From: Chlorocebus sabaeus
Lineage: Eukaryota; Chordata; Mammalia; Primates; Cercopithecidae
Reading direction: 5' to 3'
Assembly (NCBI RefSeq): GCF_047675955.1
Contig: NW_027328081.1
Location: 558,001 to 622,000 of the forward strand
Length of the DNA: 64,000 nucleotides
This document shows positions 48,645 through 60,847 of this stretch, in pieces; within the stretch, counting starts at the first letter, position 1; each line of letters begins with the position of its first letter. The position numbers and the translations under genes were made by a program. The notes beneath the pieces are model-generated. The model searched no databases. It was given only the letters and a program-made list of their open reading frames with translations, and had not been told where the DNA came from.

Positions 48645-51220
48645 ATGAATTAACAGAACACAGAGCAGTTTCTCAGAAAGCTTCTTTCCAGTTTTGAACG
48701 GAAGATATTTCCTTTTTCACCATAGCCCTCTATGGGCTTCCAAATATCCCTTTGCCAATTCCACAAGAACAGCCTTAGCGAAAGGCTTCTTGAAGGGAAA
48801 GATGTAACTCTGTGAGATGAATTAACAGAACACAGAGCAGTTTCTCAGAAAGCTTCTTTCCAGTTTTGAACGGAAGATATTTCCTTTTTCACCATAGCCC
48901 TCTATGGGCTTCCAAATATCCCTTTGCCAATTCCACAAGAATAGCCTTAGCGAAAGGCTTCCTGAAGGGAAAGATGTAACTCTGTGAGATGAATTAACAG
49001 AACACAGAGCAGTTTCTCAGAAAGCTTCTTTCCAGTTTTGAACGGAAGATATTTCCTTTTTCACCATAGCCCTCTATGGGCTTCCAAATATCCCTTTGCC
49101 AATTGCACAAGAACAGCCTTAGCGAAAGGCTTCTTGAAGGGAAAGATGTAACTCTGTGAGATGAATTAACAGAACACAGAGCAGTTTCTCAGAAAGCTTC
49201 TTTCCAGTTTTGAACGGAAGATATTTCCTTTTTCACCATAGCCCTCTATGGGCTTCCAAATATCCCTTTGACAATTCCACAAGAACAGCCTTAGCGAAAG
49301 GCTTCTTGAAGTGAAAGATGTAACTCTGTGAGATGAATTAACAGAACACAGAGCAGTTTCTCAGAAAGCTTCTTTCCAGTTTTGAACGGAAGATATTTCC
49401 TTTTTCACCATAGCCCTCTATGGGCTTCCAAATATCCCTTTGCCAATTCCACAAGAACAGCCTTAGCGAAAGGCTTCTTGAAGGGAAAGATGTAACTCTG
49501 TGAGATGAATTAACAGAACACAGAGCAGTTTCTCAGAAAGCTTCTTTCCAGTTTTGAACGGAAGATATTTCCTTTTCACCATAGAACTCTATGGGCTTCC
49601 AAATATCCCTTTGCCAATTCCACAAGAACAGCCTTAGCGAAAGGCTTCTTGAAGGGAAAGATGTAACTCTGTGAGATGAATTAACAGAACACAGAGCAGT
49701 TTCTCAGAAAGCCTCTTTCCAGTTTTGAACGGAAGATATTTCCTTTTTCACCATAGCCCTCTATGGGCTTCCAAATATCCCTTTGCCAATTCCACAAGAA
49801 AAGACTTAGCGAAAGGCTTCTTGAAGGGAAAGATGTAACTCTGTGAGATGAATTAACAGAACACAGAGCAGTTTCTCAGAAAGCTTCTTTCCAGCTTGAA
49901 CGGAAGATATTTCCTTTTTCACCATAGCCCTCTATGGGCTTCCAAATATCCCTTTGCCAATTCCACAAGAACAGCCTTAGCGAAAGGCTTCTTGAAGGGA
50001 AAGGTGTAACTCTGTGAGATGAATTAACAGAACACAGAGCAGTTTCTCAGAAAGCCTCTTTCCAGTTTTGAACGGAAGATATTTCCTTTTTCACCGTAGC
50101 CCTCTATGGGCTTCCAAATATCCCTTTGCCAATTCCACAAGAACAGCCTTAGCGAAAGGCTTCTTGAAGGGAAAGATGTAACTCTGTGAGATGAATTAAC
50201 AGAACACAGAGCAGTTTCTCAGAAAGCTTCTTTCCAGTTTGAACGGAAGATATTTCCATTTTCACCATAGCCCTCTATGGGCTTCCAAATATCCCTTTGC
50301 CAATTCCACAAGAACAGACTTAGCGAAAGGCTTCTTGATAGGAAAGACGTAACTCTGTGAGATGAATTAACAGAACACAGAACAGTTTCTCAGAAAGCTT
50401 CTTTCCAGTTTTGTACGGAAAATAATTCCTTTTTCACCATAGCCCTGTATGGGCTTCCAAATATCACTTTGCCAATTCCACAAGAACAGCCTTAGCGAAA
50501 GACTTCTTGAAGGGAAAGATGTAACTCTGTGAGATGAATTAACAGAACAAAGAGCAGTTTCTCAGAAAGCTTCTTTCCAGTTTTGAACGGAAGATATTTC
50601 CTTTTTCACCATAGCCCTCTATGGGCTTCCCAATATCCCTTTGCCAATTCCACAAGAACAGCCTTAGCGAAAGACTTCTTGAAGGGAAAGATGTAACTCT
50701 GTGAGATGAATTAACAGAACACAAAGCAGTTTCTCAGAAAGTTCTTTCCAGTTTTGAACGGAATTTATTTCGTTTTTCACCATAGCCCTCTATGGGCTTC
50801 CAAATATCCCTTTGCCAATTCCACAAGAACAGCCTTAGCGAAAGGCTTCTTGAAAGGAAAGATGTAACTCTGTGAGATGAATTAACAGAACACAGAGCAG
50901 TTTCTCAGAAAGCTTCTTTCCAGTTTTGAACGAAAGATATTTCCTTTTTCACCATAGCCCTCTATGGGCTTCCAAATATCCCTTTGCCAATTCCACAAGA
51001 ACAGCCTTAGCGAAAGGCATCTTGAAGGGAAAGATGTAACTCTGTGAGATGAATTAACAGAACACAGACCAGTTTCTCAGAAAGCGTCTTTCCAGTTTTG
51101 AACGGAAGATATTTCCTTTTTCACCATAGCCCTCTATGGGCTTCTAAATATCCCTTTTCCAATTACAAAAGAACAGCCTTAGCGAAAGGCTTCTGGAAGG
51201 GAAAGATGTAACTCTGTGAA
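48645..51220. repeat. 15-monomer block, second copy of the ~5.0-kb-offset duplication
   Basis: Matches 43,489-46,237: 48817 (GAATAGCC, GGCTTCCTGAAG), 49161 (TTTGACAATT), 49676 (AAAGCCTC, AAAAGACTTAG), 49848 (171 bp, CCAGCTTGAACGG), 50019 (CACCGTAG), 50191 (171 bp, TTCCATTTTC), the trio 50362, 50534, 50706, then 50877 and 51049. Differences include TAGAACTC with a shortened CCTTTTCACC in 49505, and AATTACAAAAG in 51049 where the first copy has AATTCCAAAAG. One monomer between 48,817 and 49,676 is missing relative to the first copy. Confidence 0.83.
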
Positions 51221-54200
51221 ATGAATTAACAGAACACAGAGCAGTTTCTCAGAAAGCTTCTTTCCAGTTTTGAACGGAAGATATTTCCTTTTTCACCATA
51301 GCCCTCTATGGGCCTCCAAATATCCCTTTGTCAATTCCACAAGAACAGCCTTAGCGAAAGGCTTCTTCAAGGGAAAGATGTAACTCTGTGAGATGAATTA
51401 ACAGAACACAGAGCAGTTTCTCAGAAATCTTCTTTCCAGTTTTGAACGGAAGATATTTCCTTTTTCACCATAGCCCTCTATGGGCCTCCAAATATCCCTT
51501 TGCCAATTCCACAAGAAGAGCCTTAGCGAAAGGCTTCTTGAAGGGAAAGATGTAACTCTGTGAGATGAATTCACAGAACACAGAGCAGTATCTCAGAAAG
51601 CTTCTTTCCAGTTTTGAACGGAAGATATTTCCTTTTTCACCATAGCCCTCTATGGGCTTCCAAATATCCCTTTGCCAATTCCACAAGAACAGCCTTAGCG
51701 AAAGGCTTCTTGAAGGGAAAGATGTAACTCTGTGAGATGAATTAACAGAAAACAGAGCAGTTTCTCAGAAAGCTTCTTTCCAGTTTTGAACGGAAGATAT
51801 TTCCTTTTTCACCATAGCCCTGTATGGGCTTCCAAATATCCTTTTGCCAATTCCACAAGAACAGCCTTAGCGAAAGGCTTCTTGAAGGGAAAGATGTAAC
51901 TCTGTGAGATGAATTAAGAGGACACAGAGCAGTTTCACAGAAAGCTTCTTTCCAGTTTTGATTGGAAGATATTTCCTTTTTCACCATAGCCCTCTATGGG
52001 CTTCCAAATATCCCTTTGCCAATTCCCCAAGAACAGCCTTAGCGAAAGGCTTCTGGAAGGGAAAGATGTAACTCTGTGAGATGAATTAACAGAACACAGA
52101 GCAGTTTCTCTTAAAGCTTCTTTCCAGTTTTGAGCGGAAGATATTTCCTTTTTCACCATAGCCCTCTATGGGCTTCCAAATATCCCTTTGCCAATTCCAC
52201 AAGAACAGCCTTATCGAAAGGCTTCTTGAAGGGAAAGATGTAACTCTGTGAGATGAATTAACAGAACAGAGAGCAGTTTCTCAGAAAGTTTCTTTCCAGT
52301 TTTGAACGGAAGATATTTCCTTTTTCAAAATAGCCCTCTATGGGCTTCCAATTATTACTTTGCCAATTCCACAAGAACAGCCTTAGCGAAAGGCTTCTTG
52401 AAGGGAAAGATGTAGCTCTGTGAGATGAATTAACAGAACACAGAGCAGTTTCTCAGAAAGCTGCTTTCCAGTTTTGAACGGAAGATATTTCCTTTTTCAC
52501 CATAGCCCTCTATGGGCTTCCAAATATCCCTTTGCCAATTCCACAAGAACAGCCTTAGCGAAAGGCTTCTTGAAGGGAAAGATGTAACGCTGTGAGATGA
52601 ATTAACAGAACATAGAACAGTTTCTCAGAAAGCTTCTTTCCAGTTTTGAACGGAAGATATTTCCTTTTTCACCATAGCCCTCTATGGGTTTCCAAATATC
52701 CCTTTGCCAATTCCACAAGAACAGCCTTAGCGAAAGGCTTCTTGAAGGGAAGGATGTAACTCTGTGAGATGAATTAACAGAACACAGAGCAGTTTCTCAG
52801 AAAGCTTCTTTCCAGTTTTGAACGGAAGATATTTCCTTTTTCACCTTAGCCCTCTATGGGCTTCCAAATATCCCTTTGCCAATTCCACAAGAACAGCCTT
52901 AGCAAAAGATTTCTTGAAGGGAAAGATGTAACTCTGTGAGATGAATTAACAGAACAAAGAGCAGTTTATCAGAAAGCTTCTTTCCAGTTTTGAACGGAAG
53001 ATATTTCCTTTTTCACCATAGCCCTCTATGGGCTTCCAAATATCCCTTTGCCAATTTCACAAAACAGCCTTAGCGAAAGACTTCTTGAAGGGAAAGATGT
53101 AACTCTGTGAGATGAATTGACAGAACACAAAGCAGTTTCTCAGAAAGCTTCTTTCCAGTTTTGAACGGAAGATATTTCCTTTTTCACCATAGCCCTCTAT
53201 GGGCTTCGAAATATCACTTTGCCAATTCCACAAGAACAGCCTTAGCGAAAGGCTTCTTGAAGGGAAAGATGTAACTCTGTGAGATGAATTAACAGAACAG
53301 AGAGCAGTTTCTCAGAAAGTTTCTTTCCAGTTTTGAACGGAAGATATTTCCTTTTTCACCATAGCCCTCTATGGGCTTCCAAATATTACTTTGCCAATTC
53401 CACAAGAACAGCCTTAGCGAAAGGCATCTTGAAGGGAAAGATGTAACTCTGTGAGATGAATTAACACAACACAGAGCAGTTTCTCAGAAAGCTTCTTTCC
53501 AGTTTTGAACGGAAGATATTTCCTTTTTCACCATAGCCCTCTATGGGCTTCCAAATATCCCTTTGCCAATTCCACAAGAACAGCCTTAGCGAAAGGCATC
53601 TTGAAGGGAAAGATGTAACTCTGTGAGATGAATTAACAGAACACAGAGTAGTTTCTCAGAAAGCTTCTTTCCAGTTTTGAACGGAAGATATTCCCTTTTT
53701 CACCATTGCCCTCTATGGGCTTCCAAATATCCCTTTGCCAATTCCACAAGAACAGCCTTAGCGAAACGCTTCTTGAAGGGAAATATGTAACTCTGTGAGA
53801 TGAATTAACAGAACACAGAGCAGTTTCTCAGAAAGCTTCTTTCCAGTTTTGAACGGAAGATATTTCCTTTTTCACCATAGCCCTCTATGGGCTTCCAAGT
53901 ATCCCTTTGCCAATTCCACATGAACAGCCTTAGCGAAAGGCTTCTTGAAGGGAAAGGTGTAACTCTGTGAGATGAATTAACAGAACACAGAGCAGTTTCT
54001 CAGAAAGCCTCTTTCCAGTTTTGAACGGAAGATATTTCCTTTTTCACAGTAGCCCTCTATGGGCTTCCAAATATCCCTTTGCCAATTCCACAAGAACAGC
54101 CTTAGCTAAAGGCTTCTTGAAGGGAAATATGTAACTCTGTGAGATGAATTAACAGAACACAGAGCAGTTTCTCAGAAAGCTTCTTTCCAGTTTGAACGGA

Positions 54201-54610
54201 AGATATTTCCTTTTTCACCATAGCCCTCTATGGGCTTCCAAATATCCCTTTGCCAATTCCCCAAAAACTGCCTTAGCGAAAGGCTTCTTGAAGGGAAAGA
54301 TGTAACTCTGTGAGATGAATTAGCAGAACACAGAGCAGTTTCTCAGAAAGCTTCTTTCCAGTTTTGAACGGAAGACATTTCCTTTTTCACCATAGCCCTC
54401 TATGGGCTTCCAAATATCCCTTTGCCAATTCCACAAGAACAGCCTTAGCGAAAGGCTTCCTGAAGGAAAAGATGTAACTCTGTGAGATGAATTAACAGAA
54501 CACAGAGCAGTTTCTCAGAAAGCTTCTTTGCAGTTTTGAACGGAAGATATTTCCTTTCTCACCATAGCCCTCTATGGGCTTCCAAATATCCCTTTGCCAA
54601 TTCCACAAGA
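50877..54610. repeat. First copy of a 6.2-6.5-kb-offset duplication
   Basis: Shared markers with 57,410-60,800: AACGAAAGATA (50877), AATTACAAAAG (51049), GGGCCTCC with TTTGTCAATT, TTCACAGAAC with GTATCTC (about 51570), GAAAACAGAGC, TTTTGATTGG, CTCTTAAAGC with GAGCGG, GTAGCTCTG, CATAGAACAG, CACCTTAGCCC with GCAAAAGATTTC, GTTTATCAG, TAACACAAC, GAGTAGTTTC, CACAGTAGCCC with TTAGCTAAAGG, and CCCCAAAAACTGCC. It contains m10 to m13 in order from 53,629. Two monomers present here are absent in the other copy: one near 51,393-51,564 and one near 52,250. Confidence 0.83.
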
Positions 54611-55002
54611 ACAGCCTTAGCGAAAGGCTTCTGGAAGGGAAAGGTGTAACTCTGTGAGATGAATTAACAGAACACAGAGCAGTTTCTCTTAAAGCTTCTT
54701 TCCAGTTTTGAGCGGAAGATATTTCCTTTTTCACCATAGCCCTCTATGGGCTTCCAAATATCCCTTTGCCAATTCCACAAGAACAGCCTTATCGAAAGGC
54801 TTCTTGAAGGGAAAGATGTAACTCTGTGAGATGAATTAACAGAACAGAGAGCAGTTTCTCAGAAAGTTTCTTTCCAGTTTTGAACGGAAGATATTTCCTT
54901 TTTCACCATAGCCCTCTATGGGCTTACAAATATCCCTTTGCCAATTCCACAAGAACAGCCTTAGCGAAAGGCTTCTTGAAGGGAAAGATGTAACTCTGTG
55001 AG
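54611..55002. repeat. Junction segment that jumps back 2,578 bp in register
   Basis: From about 54,611 the sequence stops following 60,800 and instead repeats the 52,05x-52,25x order: CTTCTGGAAGGG, then CTCTTAAAGC with GAGCGG (54688 matches 52110, offset 2,578 bp, 15 units), then TTATCG and an AACAGAGAGC unit with AAAGTTTC (54831). That unit then changes to CTTACAAAT. It looks like an unequal exchange product between two turns of the same block. Confidence 0.7.
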
Positions 55003-57340
55003 ATGAATGAACAAAACACAGATCAGTTTCTCAGAAAGCTTCTTTCCAGTTTTGAACGGAAGATATTTCCTTTTTCACCATAGCCCTCTATGGGCTTCCA
55101 AATATCCCTTTGCCAATTCCACAAGAACAGCCTTAGCGAAAGGCTTCTTGAAGGGAAAGATGTAACTCTGTGAGATGAATTAACAGAACACATAGCAGTT
55201 TCTCAGAAAGCTTCTTTCCAGTTTTGAACGGAAGATATTTCCTTTTTCACCATAGCCCTCTATGGGCTTCCAAATATCCCTTTGCCAATTCCACAAGAAC
55301 AGCCTTAGCGAAAGGCTTCTTGAAGGGAAAGATGTAACTCTGTGAGATGAATTAACAGAACACAGAGCAGTTTCGCAGAAAGCTTCTTTCCAGTTTTGAA
55401 CGGAAGATATTTCCTTTTTCACCATAGCCCTCTATGGGCTTACAAATATCCCTTTGCCAATTCCACAAGAACAGCCTTAGCGAAAGGCTTCTTGAAGGGA
55501 AAGATGTAACTCTGTGAGATGAATTAACAGAACACAGAGCAGTTTCTCATAAAGCTTCTTTCCAGTTTTGAACGGAAGATATTTCCTTTTTCAGCATAGC
55601 CCTCTATGGGCTTCCAAATATCCCTTTGCCAATTCCACAAGAACAGCCTTAGCGAAAGACTTCTTGAAGGGAAAGATGTAACTCTGTGAGATGAATTAAC
55701 AGAACACAGAGCAGTTTCTCAGAAAGCTTCTTTCCAGTTTTGAACGGAAGATATTTCCTTTTTCACCATAGCCCTCTATGGGCTTCCAAATATCCCTTTG
55801 CCAATTCCACAAGAACAGCCTTAGCGAAAGGCTTCTTGAAGGGAAAGATATAACTCTGTGAGATGAATTAACAGAACACAGAGCAGTTTCTCAGAAAGCT
55901 TCTTTCCAGTTTTGAACGGAAGATATTTCCTTTTTCACCATAGCCCTCTATGGGCTTCCAAATATCCCTTTGCTAATTCCACAAGAACAGCCTTAGCGAA
56001 ACGCTTCTTGAAGGGAAAGATGTAACTCTATGAGATGAATTAAGAGAACACAGAGCAGTTTCTCAGAAAGCTTCTTTCCAGTTTTGAACGGAAGATATTT
56101 CCTTTTTCACCATAGCCCTCTATGGGCTTCCAAATATCCCTTTGCCAATTCCACAAGAACAGCCTTAGCGAAAGGTTCTTGAAGGGAAAGGTGTAACTCT
56201 GTGAGATGAATTAACAGAACACAGAGCAGTTTCTCAGAAAGCTTCTTTGCAGTTTTGAACGGAAGATATTTCCTTTCTCACCATAGCCCTCTATGGGCTT
56301 CCAAATATCCCTTTGCCAATTCCACAAGAACAGCCTTAGCGAAAGGCTTCTTGAAGGGAAAGATGTAACTCTGTGAGATGAATGAACAAAACACAGAGCA
56401 GTTTCTCAGAAAGCTTCTTTCCAGTTTTGAACGGAAGATATTTCCTTTTTCACCATAGCCCTCTATGGGCTTCCAAATATCCCTTTGCCAATTCCACAAG
56501 AACAGCCTTAGCGAAAGGCTTCTTGAAGGGAAAGATGTAACTCTGTGAGATGAATTAACAGAACACATAGCAGTTTCTCAGAAAGCTTCTATCCAGTTTT
56601 GAACGGAAGATATTTCCTTTTTCACCATAGCCCTCTATGGGCTTCCAAATATCCCTTTGCCAATTCCACAAGAACAGCCTTAGCGAAAGGCTTCTTGAAG
56701 GGAAAGATGTAACTCTGTGAGATGAATTAACAGAACACAGAGCAGTTTCTCAGAAAGCTTCTTTCCAGTTTTGAACGGAAGATATTTCCTTTTTCACCAT
56801 AGCCCTCTATGGGCTTACAAATATCCCTTTGCCAATTCCACAAGAACAGCCTTAGAGAAAGGCTTCTTGAAGGGAAAGATGTAACTCTGTGAGATGAATT
56901 AACAGAACACAGAGCAGTTTCTCAGAAAGCTTCTTTCCAGTTTTGAACGGAAGATATTTCCTTTTTCACCATAGCCCTCTATGGGCTTCCAAATATCACT
57001 TTGCCAATTCCACAAGAACAGCCTTAGCGAAAGGCTTCTTGAAGGGAAAGATGTAATTCTGTGAGATGAATTAACAGAACACAGAGCAGTTTCTCAGAAA
57101 GCTTCTTTCCAGTTTTGAACGGAAGATATTTCCTTTTTCACAATAGCCCTCTATGGGCTTCCAAATATCCCTTTGCCAATTCCACAAGAACAGTCTTAGC
57201 GAAAAGCTTCTTGAAGGGAAAGATGTAACACTGTGAGATGAATTAACAGAACACAGAGCAGTTTCTCAGAAAGCTTCTTTCCAGTTTTGAACGGAAGATA
57301 TTTCCTTTTTCACCATAGCCCTCTATGGGCTTCCAAATAT
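55003..57340. repeat. First copy of a 5,845-bp-offset duplication, with an internal 8-unit repeat
   Basis: Matches 60,848-63,185 at +5,845: ATGAATGAACAAAAC (55003), CACATAGCAG (55175), TTTCGCAG with CTTACAAAT (55347), GATATAAC, TTTGCTAATT with GAAACGC and CTCTATGAG plus AAGAGAAC, GGTTCTTGAAGGG (1-bp deletion, 56175), GTAATTCTG, CACAATAGCC and GAAAAGC with GTAACACTG (57201). Inside, ATGAATGAACAAAAC, CACATAGC and CTTACAAAT each recur after 1,375 bp (55003 to 56378), an eight-unit step that is kept in the second copy. Confidence 0.85.
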
Positions 57341-57409
57341 CCCTTTGCCAATTCCACAAGAACAGCCTTAGTGAAAGACTTCTTGAAGGGAAAGATGTAA
57401 CTCTGTGAG
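57341..57409. repeat. Short boundary between the 5,845-bp and 6.4-kb duplicated blocks
   Basis: This part-monomer carries CTTAGTGAAAGACTTC, not seen in its partner at 63,186 (which has CCCTTTTCC and GGCTTC). It separates the right end of one duplicated block from the left end of the next. Too short to type further. Confidence 0.5.
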
Positions 57410-60400
57410 ATGAATTAACAGAACACAGAGCAGTTTCTCAGAAAGCTTCTTTCCAGTTTTGAACGAAAGATATTTCCTTTTTCACCATAGCCCTCTATGG
57501 GCTTCCAAATATCCCTTTGCCAATTCCACAAGAACAGCCTTAGCGAAAGGCTTCTTGAAGGGAAAGATGTAACTCTGTGAGATGAATTAACAGAACACAG
57601 ACCAGTTTCTCAGAAAGCTTCTTTCCAGTTTTGAACGGAAGATATTTCCTTTTTCACCATAGCCCTCTATGGGCTTCTAAATATCCCTTTTACAATTACA
57701 AAAGAACAGCCTTAGCGAAAGGCTTCTGGAAGGGAAAGATGTAACTCTGTGAAATGAATTAACAGAACACAGAGCAGTTTCTCAGAAAGCTTCTTTCCAG
57801 TTTTGAACGGAAGATATTTCCTTTTTCACCATAGCCCTCTATGGGCCTCCAAATATCCCTTTGTCAATTCCACAAGAACAGCCTTAGCGAAAGGCTTCTT
57901 CAAGGGAAAGATGTAACTCTGTGAGATGAATTCACAGAACACAGAGCAGTATCTCAGAAAGCTTCTTTCCAGTTTTGAACGGAAGATATTTCCTTTTTCA
58001 CCATAGCCCTCTATGGGCTTCCAAATATCCCTTTGCCAATTCCACAAGAACAGCCTTAGCGAAAGGCTTCTTGAAGGGAAAGATGTAACTCTGTGAGATG
58101 AATTAACAGAAAACAGAGCAGTTTCTCAGAAAGCTTCTTTCCAGTTTTGAACGGAAGATATTTCCTTTTTCACCATAGCCCTGTATGGGCTTCCAAATAT
58201 CCTTTTGCCAATTCCACAAGAACAGCCTTAGCGAAAGGCTTCTTGAAGGGAAAGATGTAACTCTGTGAGATGAATTAAGAGAACACAGAGCAGTTTCACA
58301 GAAAGCTTCTTTCCAGTTTTGATTGGAAGATATTTCCTTTTTCACCATAGCCCTCTATGGGCTTCCAAATATCCCTTTGCCAATTCCCCAAGAACAGCCT
58401 TAGCGAAAGGCTTCTGGAAGGGAAAGGTGTAACTCTGTGAGATGAATTAACAGAACACAGAGCAGTTTCTCTTAAAGCTTCTTTCCAGTTTTGAGCGGAA
58501 GATATTTCCTTTTTCACCATAGCCCTCTATGGGCTTCCAAATATCCCTTTGCCAATTCCACAAGAACAGCCTTAGCGAAAGGCTTCTTGAAGGGAAAGAT
58601 GTAGCTCTGTGAGATGAATTAACAGAACACAGAGCAGTTTCTCAGAAAGCTGCTTTCCAGTTTTGAACGGAAGATATTTCCTTTTTCACCATAGCCCTCT
58701 ATGGGCTTCCAAATATCCCTTTGCCAATTCCACAAGAACAGCCTTAGCGAAAGGCTTCTTGAAGGGAAAGATGTAACTCTGTGAGATGAATTAACAGAAC
58801 ATAGAACAGTTTCTCAGAAAGCTTCTTTCCAGTTTTGAACGGAAGATATTTCCTTTTTCACCATAGCCCTCTATGGGTTTCCAAATATCCCTTTGCCAAT
58901 TCCACAAGAACAGCCTTAGCGAAAGGCTTCTTGAAGGGAAGGATGTAACTCTGTGAGATGAATTAACAGAACACAGAGCAGTTTCTCAGAAAGCTTCTTT
59001 CCAGTTTTGAACGGAAGATATTTCCTTTTTCACCTTAGCCCTCTATGGGCTTCCAAATATCCCTTTGCCAATTCCACAAGAACAGCCTTAGCAAAAGATT
59101 TCTTGAAGGGAAAGATGTAACTCTGTGAGATGAATTAACAGAACAAAGAGCAGTTTATCAGAAAGCTTCTTTCCAGTTTTGAACGGAAGATATTTCCTTT
59201 TTCACCATAGCCCTCTATGGGCTTCCAAATATCCCTTTGCCAATTTCACAAAACAGCCTTAGCGAAAGACTTCTTGAAGGGAAAGATGTAACTCTGTGAG
59301 ATGAATTAACAGAACACAAAGCAGTTTCTCAGAAAGCTTCTTTCCAGTTTTGAACGGAAGATATTTCCTTTTTCACCATAGCCCTCTATGGGCTTCGAAA
59401 TATCACTTTGCCAATTCCACAAGAACAGCCTTAGCGAAAGGCTTCTTGAAGGGAAAGATGTAACTCTGTGAGATGAATTAACAGAACAGAGAGCAGTTTC
59501 TCAGAAAGTTTCTTTCCAGTTTTGAACGGAAGATATTTCCTTTTTCACCATAGCCCTCTATGGGCTTCCAAATATTACTTTGCCAATTCCACAAGAACAG
59601 GCTTAGCGAAAGGCATCTTGAAGGGAAAGATGTAACTCTGTGAGATGAATTAACACAACACAGAGCAGTTTCTCAGAAAGCTTCTTTCCAGTTTTGAACG
59701 GAAGATATTTCCTTTTTCACCATAGCCCTCTATGGGCTTCCAAATATCCCTTTGCCAATTCCACAAGAACAGCCTTAGCGAAAGGCATCTTGAAGGGAAA
59801 GATGTAACTCTGTGAGATGAATTAACAGAACACAGAGTAGTTTCTCAGAAAGCTTCTTTCCAGTTTTGAACGGAAGATATTCCCTTTTTCACCATTGCCC
59901 TCTATGGGCTTCCAAATATCCCTTTGCCAATTCCACAAGAACAGCCTTAGCGAAACGCTTCTTGAAGGGAAATATGTAACTCTGTGAGATGAATTAACAG
60001 AACACAGAGCAGTTTCTCAGAAAGCTTCTTTCCAGTTTTGAACGGAAGATATTTCCTTTTTCACCATAGCCCTCTATGGGCTTCCAAATATCCCTTTGCC
60101 AATTCCACATGAACAGCCTTAGCGAAAGGCTTCTTGAAGGGAAAGGTGTAACTCTGTGAGATGAATTAACAGAACACATAGCAGTTTCTCAGAAAGCCTC
60201 TTTCCAGTTTTGAACGGAAGATATTTCCTTTTTCACAGTAGCCCTCTATGGGCTTCCAAATATCCCTTTGCCAATTCCACAAGAACAGCCTTAGCTAAAG
60301 GCTTCTTGAAGGGAAATATGTAACTCTGTGAGATGAATTAACAGAACACAGAGCAGTTTCTCAGAAAGCTTCTTTCCAGTTTGAACGGAAGATATTTCCT

Positions 60401-60847
60401 TTTTCACCATAGCCCTCTATGGGCTTCCAAATATCCCTTTGCCAATTCCCCAAAAACTGCCTTAGCGAAAGGCTTCTTGAAGGGAAAGATGTAACTCTGT
60501 GAGATGAATTAACAGAACACAGAGCAGTTTCTCAGAAAGCTTCTTTCCAGTTTTGAACGGAAGATATTTCCTTTTTCACCATAGCCCTCTATGGGCTTCC
60601 AAATATCCCTTTGCCAATTCCACAAGAACAGCCTTAGCGAAAGGCTTCCTGAAGGAAAAGATGTAACTCTGTGAGATGAATTAACAGAACACAGAGCAGT
60701 TTCTCAGAAAGCTTCTTTGCAGTTTTGAACGGAAGATATTTCCTTTCTCACCATAGCCCTCTATGGGCTTCCAAATATCCCTTTGCCAATTCCACAAGAA
60801 CAGCCTTAGCGAAAGGCTTCTTGAAGGGAAAGATGTAACTCTGTGAG
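57410..60847. repeat. Second copy of the 6.2-6.5-kb-offset duplication, two monomers shorter
   Basis: Begins with AACGAAAGATA (57410) and CACAGACC with TTACAATTACAAAAG (57582), and follows the marker order of 50,877-54,610. The offset is 6,533 bp at the left, 6,361 bp after the first missing unit, and 6,189 bp after the second. Each drop of 172 bp is one monomer removed without changing the remaining phase. The last unit (60676: TTTGCAG, TTTCTCACC) passes into ATGAATGAACAAAAC, unlike the first copy. Confidence 0.83.

Noticed and set aside
51564..51574. EcoRI sites (GAATTC) as signs of cloning joints or foreign sequence
   Set aside because: They are single-base variants (ATGAATTCAC, TTTGCGAATTCC) inside otherwise normal monomers, and the 51.57-kb one is duplicated at 57.93 kb with its block.
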